Positions 25,301 to 38,640 of a DNA stretch of 64,000 nt are shown here, piece after piece. The DNA comes from Crossaster papposus (Eukaryota; Echinodermata; Asteroidea; Velatida; Solasteridae), in assembly GCA_037893245.1 (NCBI GenBank), contig JBAIAA010001137.1, positions 186,001 through 250,000 of the forward strand, written 5' to 3'. A program made the position numbers and the translations under genes. Numbering within the stretch: position 1 is the first letter of the stretch; each line of letters starts with the position of its first letter. Under the pieces are notes generated by a model. It was not told the DNA's origin. It was given only the letters and a program-made list of their open reading frames with translations, and did no database searches.

Positions 25301-27842
25301 CACGTGTCTGATCTACACCTCACTCAGCCTGCTCAGAAGGAACAGCAGAGGTAGAAGACAGAGATAGAGTATATCCACGTGTCTCACTCAGCCTGCTCAG
25401 AAGGAACAGCAGAGGTAGGAGACAAAGATAGAGTATATCCACGTGTCTGATCTACACCTCACTCAGACTGCTCAGAAGGAACAGCAGAGGTAGAAGACAG
25501 CGATAGAGCATATCCAAGTGTCTCACTCAGCCTGCTCAGAAGGAACAGCAGAGGTAGAAGACAGAGATAGAGTATATCCACGTGTCTCGCTCAGCCTGCT
25601 CAGAAGGAACAGCAGAGGTAGAAGACAGAGATAAAGTATATTCACGTGTCTGATCTACACCTCACTCAGCCTGCTCAGAAGGAACAGCAGAGGTAGAAGA
25701 CAGAGATAGAGTATATCCACGTGTCTGATCTACACCTCACTCAGACTGCTCAGAAGGAACAGCAGAGGTTGAAGACAGAGATAGGGCATATCCAAGTGTC
25801 TCACTCAGCCTGCTCAGAAGGAACAGCAGAGGTAGAAGACAGAGATAGAGTATATCCACGTGTCTGATATACACCTCACTCAACCTGCTCAGAAGGAACA
25901 GCAGAGGTAGAAGACAGAGATAGAGTATATCCACGTGTCTCACTCAGCCTGCTCAGAAGGAACAGCAGAGATAGGAGACAGAGATAGAGTATATCCACGT
26001 GTCTGATCTACACCTCACTCAGACTGCTCAGAAGGAACAGCAGAGGTTGAAGACAGAGATAGAGCATATCCAAGTGTCTCACTCAGCCTGCTCAGAAGGA
26101 ACAGCAGAGGTAGAAGACAGAGATAGAGTATATCCACGTGTCTCACTCAGCCTGCTCAGAAGGAACAGCAGAGGTAGAAGACAGAGATAGAGTATATCCA
26201 CGTGTCTCACTCAGCCTGCTCAGAAGGAACAGCAGAGATAGAAGACAGAGATAGAGTATATCCACGTGTCTCACTCAGCCTGCTCAGAAGGAACAGCAGA
26301 GGTAGAAGACTGAGATAAAGTATATTCACGTGTCTGATCTACACCTCACTCAGCCTGCTCAGAAGGAACAGCAGAGGTAGAAGACAGAGATAGAGTATAT
26401 CCACGTGTCTCAATCAGCCTGCTCAGAAGGAACAGCAGATGTAGAAGACAGAGATAGAGTATATCCACGTGTCTAATCTACACCCCACTCAGCCTGCTCA
26501 GAAGGAACAGCAGAGGTAGAAGACAGAGATAAAGTATATCCACGTGTCTGATCTACACCTCACTCAGCCTGCTCAGAAGGAACAGCAGAGGTAGAAGACA
26601 GAGATAGAGTATATCCACGTGTCTCACTCAGCCTGCTCAGAAGGAACAGCAGAGGTAGGAGACAAAGATAGAGTATATCCACGTGTCTGATCTACACCTC
26701 ACTCAGACTGCTCAGAAGGAACAGCAGAGGTAGAAGACAGCGATAGAGCATATCCAAGTGTCTCACTCAGCCTGCTCAGAAGGAACAGCAGAGGTAGAAG
26801 ACAGAGATAGAGTATATCCACGTGTCTCGCTCAGCCTGCTCAGAAGGAACAGCAGAGGTAGAAGACAGAGATAAAGTATATTCACGTGTCTGATCTACAC
26901 CTCACTCAGCCTGCTCAGAAGGAACAGCAGAGGTAGAAGACAGAGATAGAGTATATCCACGTGTCTGATCTACACCTCACTCAGACTGCTCAGAAGGAAC
27001 AGCAGAGGTTGAAGACAGAGATAGGGCATATCCAAGTGTCTCACTCAGCCTGCTCAGAAGGAACAGCAGAGGTAGAAGACAGAGATAGAGTATATCCACG
27101 TGTCTCGCTCAGCCTGCTCAGAAGGAACAGCAGAGGTACAAGACAGAGATGGAGTATATCCACGTGTCTCACTCAGCCTGCTCAGAAGGAACAGCAGAGG
27201 TAGGAGACAGAGATAGAGTATATCCACGTGTCTGATCTACACCTCACTCAGACTGCTCAGAAGGAACAGCAGAAGTAGAAGACAGCGATAGAGCATATCC
27301 AAGTGTCTCACTCAGCCTGCCCCGAAGGAACAGCAGAAGTAGAAGACAGAGATAGAGTATATCCACGTGTCTCGCTCAGCCTACTCAGAAGGAACAGCAG
27401 AGGTAGAAGACAGAGATAAAGTATATTCACGTGTCTGATCTACACCTCACTCAGCCTGCTCAGAAGGAACAGCAGAGGTAGAAGACAGAGATAGAGTATA
27501 TCCACGTGTCTCACTCAGCCTGCTCAGAAGGAACAGCAGATGTAGAAGACAGAGATAGAGTATATCCACGTGTCTCGCTCAGCCTGCTCAGAAGGAACAG
27601 CAGAGGTAGAAGACAGAGATAAAGTATATCCACGTGTCTGATCTACACCTCACTCAGCCTGCTCAGAAGGAACAGCAGAGGTAGAAGACAGAGATAGAGT
27701 ATATCCACGTGTCTCGCTCAGCCTGCTCAGAAGGAACAGCAGAGGTAGAAGACAGAGATAGAGTATATCCACGTGTCTCAATCAGCCTGCTCAGAAGGAA
27801 CAGCAGATGTAGAAGACAGAGATAGAGTATATCCACGTGTCT

Positions 27843-30296
27843 AATCTACACCCCACTCAGCCTGCTCAGAAGGAACAGCAGAGGTAGAAGACAGAGATAA
27901 AGTATATCCACGTGTCTGATCTACACCTCACTCAGCCTGCTCAGAAGGAACAGCAGAGGTAGAAGACAGAGATAGAGTATATCCACGTGTCTGATCTACA
28001 CCTCACTCAGCCTGCTCAGAAGGAACAGCAGAGGGAGAAGACGGAGATAGGGTATATCCACGTGTCTCGCTCAGCCTGCTCAGAAGGAACAGCAGAGGTA
28101 GAAGACAGAGATAGAGTATATCCACGTGTCTCACTCAGCCTGCTCAGAAGGAACAGCAGGGGTAGAAGGCAGAGATAGAGTATATCCACGTGTCTCACTC
28201 AGCCCGCTCAGAAGGAACAGCAGAGGTAGAAGACAGAGATAGAGTATATCCACGTGTCTGATATACACCTCACTCAACCTGCTCAGAAGGAACAGCAGAG
28301 GTAGAAGACAGAGATAGAGTATATCCACGTGTCTCACTCAGCCTGCTCAGAAGGAACAGCAGAGATAGGAGACAGAGATAGAGTATATCCACGTGTCTGA
28401 TCTACACCTCACTCAGACTGCTCAGAAGGAACAGCAGAGGTTGAAGACAGAGATAGAGCATATCCAAGTGTCTCACTCAGCCTGCTCAGAAGGAACAGCA
28501 GAGGTAGAAGACAGAGATAGAGTATATCCACGTGTCTCACTCAGCCTGCTCAGAAGGAACAGCAGAGGTAGAAGACAGAGATAGAGTATATCCACGTGTC
28601 TCACTCAGCCTGCTCAGAAGGAACAGCAGAGATAGAAGACAGAGATAGAGTATATCCACGTGTCTCACTCAGCCTGCTCAGAAGGAACAGCAGAGGTAGG
28701 AGACAGAGATAGAGTATATCCACGTGTCTGATCTACACCTCACTCAGACTGCTCAGAAGGAACAGCAGAGGTAGAAGACAGCGATAGAGCATATCCAAGT
28801 GTCTCACTCAGCCTGCTCAGAAGGAACAGCAGAGGTAGAAGACAGAGATAGAGTATATCCACGTGTCTCGCTCAGCCTACTCAGAAGGAACAGCAGAGGT
28901 AGAAGAAACACGCAGTATATCCACGTGTCTCACTCAGCCTGCTCAGAAAGAACAGCAGAGGTAGAAGACAGAGATAGAGTATATCCACGTGTCTGATCTA
29001 CACCTCACTGAACCTGCTCAGAAGGAACAGCAGAGGTAGAAGACAGAGATAGAGCATATCCACGTGTCTGATCTACACCTCACTCAGCCTGCTCAGAAGG
29101 AACAGCAGAGGTAGAAGACAGAGATAGAGTATATCCACGTGTCTGATCTACACCTCACTCAGCCTGATCAGAAGGAACAGCAGATGTAGAAGACAGAGAT
29201 AGAGTATATCCACGTGTCTAATCTACACCTCACTCAGCCTGCTTAGAAGGAACAGCAGAGGTAGAAGACAGATATAGAGTATATCCACGTGTCTCTCTCA
29301 GCCTGCTCAGAGGGAACATCAGAGGTAGAAGACAGAGATAAAGTATATCCACGTGTCTGATCTACACCTCACTCAGCCTGCTCGGAAGGAACAGCAGAGG
29401 TAGAAGACAGAGATAGAGTATATCCACGTGTCTCACTCAGCCTGCTCAGAAGGAACAGCAGAGGTACAAGACAGAGATAGAGTATATCCACGTGTCTCAC
29501 TCAGCCTGCTCAGAAGGAACAGCAGAGGTAGAAGACAGAGATAGAGTATATCCACGTGTCTCACTCAGCCTGCTCAGAAGGAACAGCAGGGGTAGAAGGC
29601 AGAGATAGAGTATATCCACGTGTCTCACTCAGCCTGCTCAGAAGGAACAGCAGAGGTAGAAGACAGAGATAGTGTATATCCACGTGTCTGATATACACCT
29701 CACTCAACCTGCTCAGAAGGAACAGCAGAGGTAGAAGACAGAGATAGAGTATATCCACGTGTCTCACTCAGCCTGCTCAGAAGGAACAGCAGAGATAGGA
29801 GACAGAGCTAGAGTATATCCACGTGTCTGATCTACACCTCACTCAGACTGCTCAGAAGGAACAGCAGAGGTTGAAGACAGAGATAGAGCATATCCAAGTG
29901 TCTCACTCAGCCTGCTCAGAAGGAACAGCAGAGGTAGAAGACAGAGATAGAGTATATCCACGTGTCTCACTCAGCCTGCTCAGAAGGAACAGCAGAGGTA
30001 GAAGACAGAGATAGAGTATATCCACGTGTCTCACTCAGCCTGCTCAGAAGGAACAGCAGAGGTAGGAGACAGAGATAGAGTATATCCACGTGTCTGATCT
30101 ACACCTCACTCAGACTGCTCAGAAGGAACAGCAGAGGTAGAAGACAGCGATAGAGCATATCCAAGTGTCTCACTCAGCCTGCTCAGAAGGAACAGCAGAG
30201 GTAGAAGACAGAGATAGAGTATATCCACGTGTCTCGCTCAGCCTACTCAGCAGGAACAGCAGAGGTAGAAGAAACACGCAGTATATCCACGTGTCT
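27843..30296. repeat. 2454-bp tandem duplication, left unit
   Basis: This block recurs at 30297-32750. It spans the end of domain B and the first domain C unit, including markers at 27987, 28393, 28799, 29561 and 29823, which reappear at 30441, 30847, 31253, 32015 and 32277. It holds a private GAGCTAGAG variant (C at 29808), also present in the right unit at 32262 but absent from the equivalent place in copy 1 (12736). Confidence 0.9.
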
Positions 30297-32750
30297 AATC
30301 TACACCCCACTCAGCCTGCTCAGAAGGAACAGCAGAGGTAGAAGACAGAGATAAAGTATATCCACGTGTCTGATCTACACCTCACTCAGCCTGCTCAGAA
30401 GGAACAGCAGAGGTAGAAGACAGAGATAGAGTATATCCACGTGTCTGATCTACACCTCACTCAGCCTGCTCAGAAGGAACAGCAGAGGGAGAAGACGGAG
30501 ATAGGGTATATCCACGTGTCTCGCTCAGCCTGCTCAGAAGGAACAGCAGAGGTAGAAGACAGAGATAGAGTATATCCACGTGTCTCACTCAGCCTGCTCA
30601 GAAGGAACAGCAGGGGTAGAAGGCAGAGATAGAGTATATCCACGTGTCTCACTCAGCCCGCTCAGAAGGAACAGCAGAGGTAGAAGACAGAGATAGAGTA
30701 TATCCACGTGTCTGATATACACCTCACTCAACCTGCTCAGAAGGAACAGCAGAGGTAGAAGACAGAGATAGAGTATATCCACGTGTCTCACTCAGCCTGC
30801 TCAGAAGGAACAGCAGAGATAGGAGACAGAGATAGAGTATATCCACGTGTCTGATCTACACCTCACTCAGACTGCTCAGAAGGAACAGCAGAGGTTGAAG
30901 ACAGAGATAGAGCATATCCAAGTGTCTCACTCAGCCTGCTCAGAAGGAACAGCAGAGGTAGAAGACAGAGATAGAGTATATCCACGTGTCTCACTCAGCC
31001 TGCTCAGAAGGAACAGCAGAGGTAGAAGACAGAGATAGAGTATATCCACGTGTCTCACTCAGCCTGCTCAGAAGGAACAGCAGAGATAGAAGACAGAGAT
31101 AGAGTATATCCACGTGTCTCACTCAGCCTGCTCAGAAGGAACAGCAGAGGTAGGAGACAGAGATAGAGTATATCCACGTGTCTGATCTACACCTCACTCA
31201 GACTGCTCAGAAGGAACAGCAGAGGTAGAAGACAGCGATAGAGCATATCCAAGTGTCTCACTCAGCCTGCTCAGAAGGAACAGCAGAGGTAGAAGACAGA
31301 GATAGAGTATATCCACGTGTCTCGCTCAGCCTACTCAGAAGGAACAGCAGAGGTAGAAGAAACACGCAGTATATCCACGTGTCTCACTCAGCCTGCTCAG
31401 AAAGAACAGCAGAGGTAGAAGACAGAGATAGAGTATATCCACGTGTCTGATCTACACCTCACTCAACCTGCTCAGAAGGAACAGCAGAGGTAGAAGACAG
31501 AGATAGAGCATATCCACGTGTCTGATCTACACCTCACTCAGCCTGCTCAGAAGGAACAGCAGAGGTAGAAGACAGAGATAGAGTATATCCACGTGTCTGA
31601 TCTACACCTCACTCAGCCTGATCAGAAGGAACAGCAGATGTAGAAGACAGAGATAGAGTATATCCACGTGTCTAATCTACACCTCACTCAGCCTGCTTAG
31701 AAGGAACAGCAGAGGTAGAAGACAGATATAGAGTATATCCACGTGTCTCTCTCAGCCTGCTCAGAGGGAACATCAGAGGTAGAAGACAGAGATAAAGTAT
31801 ATCCACGTGTCTGATCTACACCTCACTCAGCCTGCTCGGAAGGAACAGCAGAGGTAGAAGACAGAGATAGAGTATATCCACGTGTCTCACTCAGCCTGCT
31901 CAGAAGGAACAGCAGAGGTACAAGACAGAGATAGAGTATATCCACGTGTCTCACTCAGCCTGCTCAGAAGGAACAGCAGAGGTAGAAGACAGAGATAGAG
32001 TATATCCACGTGTCTCACTCAGCCTGCTCAGAAGGAACAGCAGGGGTAGAAGGCAGAGATAGAGTATATCCACGTGTCTCACTCAGCCTGCTCAGAAGGA
32101 ACAGCAGAGGTAGAAGACAGAGATAGTGTATATCCACGTGTCTGATATACACCTCACTCAACCTGCTCAGAAGGAACAGCAGAGGTAGAAGACAGAGATA
32201 GAGTATATCCACGTGTCTCACTCAGCCTGCTCAGAAGGAACAGCAGAGATAGGAGACAGAGCTAGAGTATATCCACGTGTCTGATCTACACCTCACTCAG
32301 ACTGCTCAGAAGGAACAGCAGAGGTTGAAGACAGAGATAGAGCATATCCAAGTGTCTCACTCAGCCTGCTCAGAAGGAACAGCAGAGGTAGAAGACAGAG
32401 ATAGAGTATATCCACGTGTCTCACTCAGCCTGCTCAGAAGGAACAGCAGAGGTAGAAGACAGAGATAGAGTATATCCACGTGTCTCACTCAGCCTGCTCA
32501 GAAGGAACAGCAGAGGTAGGAGACAGAGATAGAGTATATCCACGTGTCTGATCTACACCTCACTCAGACTGCTCAGAAGGAACAGCAGAGGTAGAAGACA
32601 GCGATAGAGCATATCCAAGTGTCTCACTCAGCCTGCTCAGAAGGAACAGCAGAGGTAGAAGACAGAGATAGAGTATATCCACGTGTCTCGCTCAGCCTAC
32701 TCAGCAGGAACAGCAGAGGTAGAAGAAACACGCAGTATATCCACGTGTCT
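30297..32750. repeat. 2454-bp tandem duplication, right unit
   Basis: This is a copy of 27843-30296. The junction is visible: a 62-bp monomer (AAACACGCAG, about 30271-30280) runs straight into CTAATCTACACCCC, an order not found elsewhere in the window. The 17 bases agtatatccacgtgtct at 30280-30296 are shared by both parents, so the exchange took place in or beside a CACGTG-containing block. Confidence 0.9.
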
Positions 32751-35700
32751 CACTCAGCCTGCTCAGAAGGAACAGCAAAGGTAGAAGACAGAGATAGAGT
32801 ATATCCACGTGTCTGATCTACACCTCACTCAGCCTGCTCAGAAGGAACAGCAGAGGTAGAAGACAGAGATAGAGTATATCCACGTGTCTCACTCAGCCTG
32901 CTCAGAAGGAACAGCAGAGGTAGGAGACAGAGATAGAGTATATCCACGTGTCTGATCTACACCTCACTCAGACTGCTCAGAAGGAACAGCAGAGGTAGAA
33001 GACAGAGATAGAGCATATCCACGTGTCTGATCTACACCTCACTCAGCCTGCTCAGAAGGAACAGCAGAGGTAGAAGACAGAGATAGAGTATATCCACGTG
33101 TCTGATCTACACCTCACTCAGCCTGATCAGAAGGAACAGCAGATGTAGAAGACAGAGATAGAGTATATCCACGTGTCTAATCTACACCTCACTCAGCCTG
33201 CTTAGAAGGAACAGCAGAGGTAGAAGACAGATATAGAGTATATCCACGTGTCTTTCTCAGCCTGCTCAGAGGGAACATCAGAGGTAGAAGACAGAGATAA
33301 AGTATATCCACGTGTCTGATCTACACCTCATTCAGCCTGCTCAGAAGGAACAGCAGAGGTAGAAGACAGAGATAGAGTATATCCACGTGTCTCACTCAGC
33401 CTGCTCAGAAGGAACAGCAGAGGTTCAAGACAGAGATAGAGTATATCCACGTGTCTCACTCAGCCTGCTCAGAAGGAACAGCAGAGGTAGAAGACAGAGA
33501 TAGAGTATATCCACGTGTCTCACTCAGCCTGCTCAGAAGGAACAGCAGGGGTAGAAGGCAGAGATAGAGTATATCCACGTGTCTCACTCAGCCTGCTCAG
33601 AAGGAACAGCAGAGGTAGAAGACAGAGATAGAGTATATCCACGTGTCTGATATACACCTCACTCAACCTGCTCAGAAGGAACAGCAGAGGTAGAAGACAG
33701 AGATAGAGTATATCCACGTGTCTCACTCAGCCTGCTCAGAAGGAACAGCAGAGATAGGAGACAGAGATAGAGTATATCCACGTGTCTGATCTACACCTCA
33801 CTCAGACTGCTCAGAAGGAACAGCAGAGGTTGAAGACAGAGATAGAGCATATCCAAGTGTCTCACTCAGCCTGCTCAGAAGGAACAGCAGAGGTACAAGA
33901 CAGAGATAGAGTATATCCACGTGTCTGATCTACACCTCACTCAGCCTGATCAGAAGGAACAGCAGATGTAGAAGACAGAGATAGAGTATATCCACGTGTC
34001 TAATCTACACCTCACTCAGCCTGCTTAGAAGGAACAGCAGAGGTAGAAGACAGATATAGAGTATATCCACGTGTCTCTCTCAGCCTGCTCAGAGGGAACA
34101 TCAGAGGTAGAAGACAGAGATAAAGTATATCCACGTGTCTGATCTACACCTCACTCAGCCTGCTCAGAAGGAACAGCAGAGGTAGAAGACAGAGATAGAG
34201 TATATCCACGTGTCTCACTCAGCCTGCTCAGAAGGAACAGCAGAGGTACAAGACAGAGATAGAGTATATCCACGTGTCTCACTCAGCCTGCTCAGAAGGA
34301 ACAGCAGAGGTAGAAGACAGAGATAGAGTATATCCACGTGTCTCACTCAGCCTGCTCAGAAGGAACAGCAGGGGTAGAAGGCAGAGATAGAGTATATCCC
34401 CGTGTCTCACTCAGCCTGCTCAGAAGGAACAGCAGAGGTAGAAGACAGAGATAGAGTATATCCACGTGTCTGATATACACCTCACTCAACCTGCTCAGAA
34501 GGAACAGCAGAGGTAGAAGACAGAGATAGAGTATATCCACGTGTCTCACTCAGCCTGCTCAGAAGGAACAGCAGAGATAGGAGACAGAGATAGAGTATAT
34601 CCACGTGTCTGATCTACACCTCACTCAGACTGCTCAGAAGGAACAGCAGAGGTTGAAGACAGAGATAGAGCATATCCAAGTGTCTCACTCAGCCTGCTCA
34701 GAAGGAACAGCAGAGGTAGAAGACAGAGATAGAGTATATCCACGTGTCTCACTCAGCCTGCTCAGAAGGAACAGCAGAGGTAGAAGACAGAGATAGAGTA
34801 TATCCACGTGTCTCACTCAGCCTGCTTAGAAGGAACAGCAGAGGTAGAAGACAGAGATAGAGTATATCCACGTGTCTCACTCAGCCTGCTCAGAAGGAAC
34901 AGCAGAGGTAGGAGACAGAGATAGAGTATATCCACGTGTCTGATCTACACCTCACTCAGACTGCTCAGAAGGAACAGCAGAGGTAGAAGACAGCGATAGA
35001 GCATATCCAAGTGTCTCACTCAGCCTGCTCAGAAGGAACAGCAGAGGTAGAAGACAGAGATAGAGTATATCCACGTGTCTCGCTCAGCCTACTCAGCAGG
35101 AACAGCAGAGGTAGAAGAAACACGCAGTATATCCACGTGTCTCACTCAGCCTGCTCAGAAGGAACAGCAAAGGTAGAAGACAGAGATAGAGTATATCCAC
35201 GTGTCTGATCTACACCTCACTCAGCCTGCTCAGAAGGAACAGCAGAGGTAGAAGACAGAGATAGAGTATATCCACGTGTCTCACTCAGCCTGCTCAGAAG
35301 GAACAGCAGAGGTAGGAGACAGAGATAGAGTATATCCACGTGTCTGATCTACACCTCACTCAGACTGCTCAGAAGGAACAGCAGAGGTAGAAGACAGAGA
35401 TAGAGCATATCCACGTGTCTGATCTACACCTCACTCAGCCTGCTCAGAAGGAACAGCAGAGGTAGAAGACAGAGATAGAGTATATCCACGTGTCTGATCT
35501 ACACCTCACTCAGCCTGATCAGAAGGAACAGCAGATGTAGAAGACAGAGATAGAGTATATCCACGTGTCTAATCTACACCTCACTCAGCCTGCTTAGAAG
35601 GAACAGCAGAGGTAGAAGACAGATATAGAGTATATCCACGTGTCTCTCTCAGCCTGCTCAGAGGGAACATCAGAGGTAGAAGACAGAGATAAAGTATATC

Positions 35701-38640
35701 CACGTGTCTGATCTACACCTCATTCAGCCTGCTCAGAAGGAACAGCAGAGGTAGAAGACAGAGATAGAGTATATCCACGTGTCTCACTCAGCCTGCTCAG
35801 AAGGAACAGCAGAGGTACAAGACAGAGATAGAGTATATCCACGTGTCTCACTCAGCCTGCTCAGAAGGAACAGCAGAGGTAGAAGACAGAGATAGAGTAT
35901 ATCCACGTGTCTCACTCAGCCTGCTCAGAAGGAACAGCAGGGGTAGAAGGCAGAGATAGAGTATATCCCCGTGTCTCACTCAGCCTGCTCAGAAGGAACA
36001 GCAGAGGTAGAAGACAGAGATAGAGTATATCCACGTGTCTGATATACACCTCACTCAACCTGCTCAGAAGGAACAGCAGAGGTAGAAGACAGAGATAGAG
36101 TATATCCACGTGTCTCACTCAGCCTGCTCAGAAGGAACAGCAGAGATAGGAGACAGAGATAGAGTATATCCACGTGTCTGATCTACACCTCACTCAGACT
36201 GCTCAGAAGGAACAGCAGAGGTTGAAGACAGAGATAGAGCATATCCAAGTGTCTCACTCAGCCTGCTCAGAAGGAACAGCAGAGGTACAAGACAGAGATA
36301 GAGTATATCCACGTGTCTCACTCAGCCTGCTCAGAAGGAACAGCAGAGGTAGAAGACAGAGATAGAGTATATCCACGTGTCTCACTCAGCCTGCTTAGAA
36401 GGAACAGCAGAGGTAGAAGACAGAGATAGAGTATATCCACGTGTCTCACTCAGCCTGCTCAGAAGGAACAGCAGAGGTAGGAGACAGAGATAGAGTATAT
36501 CCACGTGTCTGATCTACACCTCACTCAGACTGCTCAGAAGGAACAGCAGAGGTAGAAGACAGCGATAGAGCATATCCAAGTGTCTCACTCAGCCTGCTCA
36601 GAAGGAACAGCAGAGGTAGAAGACAGAGATAGAGTATATCCACGTGTCTCGCTCAGCCTACTCAGCAGGAACAGCAGAGGTAGAAGAAACACGCAGTATA
36701 TCCACGTGTCTCACTCAGCCTGCTCAGAAGGAACAGCAAAGGTAGAAGACAGAGATAGAGTATATCCACGTGTCTGATCTACACCTCACTCAGCCTGCTC
36801 AGAAGGAACAGCAGAGGTAGAAGACAGAGATAGAGTATATCCACGTGTCTCACTCAGCCTGCTCAGAAGGAACAGCAGAGGTAGGAGACAGAGATAGAGT
36901 ATATCCACGTGTCTGATCTACACCTCACTCAGACTGCTCAGAAGGAACAGCAGAGGTAGAAGACAGAGATAGAGCATATCCACGTGTCTGATCTACACCT
37001 CACTCAGCCTGCTCAGAAGGAACAGCAGAGGTAGAAGACAGAGATAGAGTATATCCACGTGTCTGATCTACACCTCACTCAGCCTGATCAGAAGGAACAG
37101 CAGATGTAGAAGACAGAGATAGAGTATATCCACGTGTCTAATCTACACCTCACTCAGCCTGCTTAGAAGGAACAGCAGAGGTAGAAGACAGATATAGAGT
37201 ATATCCACGTGTCTCTCTCAGCCTGCTCAGAGGGAACATCAGAGGTAGAAGACAGAGATAAAGTATATCCACGTGTCTGATCTACACCTCATTCAGCCTG
37301 CTCAGAAGGAACAGCAGAGGTAGAAGACAGAGATAGAGTATATCCACGTGTCTCACTCAGCCTGCTCAGAAGGAACAGCAGAGGTACAAGACAGAGATAG
37401 AGTATATCCACGTGTCTCACTCAGCCTGCTCAGAAGGAACAGCAGAGGTAGAAGACAGAGATAGAGTATATCCACGTGTCTCACTCAGCCTGCTCAGAAG
37501 GAACAGCAGGGGTAGAAGGCAGAGATAGAGTATATCCACGTGTCTCACTCAGCCTGCTCAGAAGGAACAGCAGAGGTAGAAGACAGAGATAGAGTATATC
37601 CACGTGTCTGATATACACCTCACTCAACCTGCTCAGAAGGAACAGCAGAGGTAGAAGACAGAGATAGAGTATATCCACGTGTCTCACTCAGCCTGCTCAG
37701 AAGGAACAGCAGAGATAGGAGACAGAGATAGAGTATATCCACGTGTCTGATCTACACCTCACTCAGACTGCTCAGAAGGAACAGCAGAGGTTGAAGACAG
37801 AGATAGAGCATATCCAAGTGTCTCACTCAGCCTGCTCAGAAGGAACAGCAGAGGTACAAGACAGAGATAGAGTATATCCACGTGTCTGATCTACACCTCA
37901 CTCAGCCTGATCAGAAGGAACAGCAGATGTAGAAGACAGAGATAGAGTATATCCACGTGTCTAATCTACACCTCACTCAGCCTGCTTAGAAGGAACAGCA
38001 GAGGTAGAAGACAGATATAGAATATATCCACGTGTCTCTCTCAGCCTGCTCAGAGGGAACATCAGAGGTAGAAGACAGAGATAAAGTATATCCACGTGTC
38101 TGATCTACACCTCACTCAGCCTGCTCGGAAGGAACAGCAGAGGTAGAAGACAGAGATAGAGTATATCCACGTGTCTCACTCAGCCTGCTCAGAAGGAACA
38201 GCAGAGGTACAAGACAGAGATAGAGTATATCCACGTGTCTCACTCAGCCTGCTCAGAAGGAACAGCAGAGGTAGAAGACAGAGATAGAGTATATCCACGT
38301 GTCTCACTCAGCCTGCTCAGAAGGAACAGCAGGGGTAGAAGGCAGAGATAGAGTATATCCACGTGTCTCACTCAGCCTGCTCAGAAGGAACAGCAGAGGT
38401 AGAAGACAGAGATAGTGTATATCCACGTGTCTGATATACACCTCACTCAACCTGCTCAGAAGGAACAGCAGAGGTAGAAGACAGAGATAGAGTATATCCA
38501 CGTGTCTCACTCAGCCTGCTCAGAAGGAACAGCAGAGATAGGAGACAGAGATAGAGTATATCCACGTGTCTGATCTACACCTCACTCAGACTGCTCAGAA
38601 GGAACAGCAGAGGTTGAAGACAGAGATAGAGCATATCCAA

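Larger units (their letters stand above)
17546..38640. repeat. 17,072-bp segmental duplication, copy 2 (expanded to about 21.1 kb)
   Basis: This is the partner of 474-17545. It begins inside a 94-bp stretch (17546-17639) where the end of domain C and the start of the copied segment are identical, so the exact crossover cannot be placed. It then carries two gains relative to copy 1: a 2454-bp tandem duplication ending near 32750 and one additional 1569-bp unit near 34.3-37.5 kb (17072 + 2454 + 1569 = 21095). Past about 38640 the array continues as domain C and does not restart the copied segment. Confidence 0.85.
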
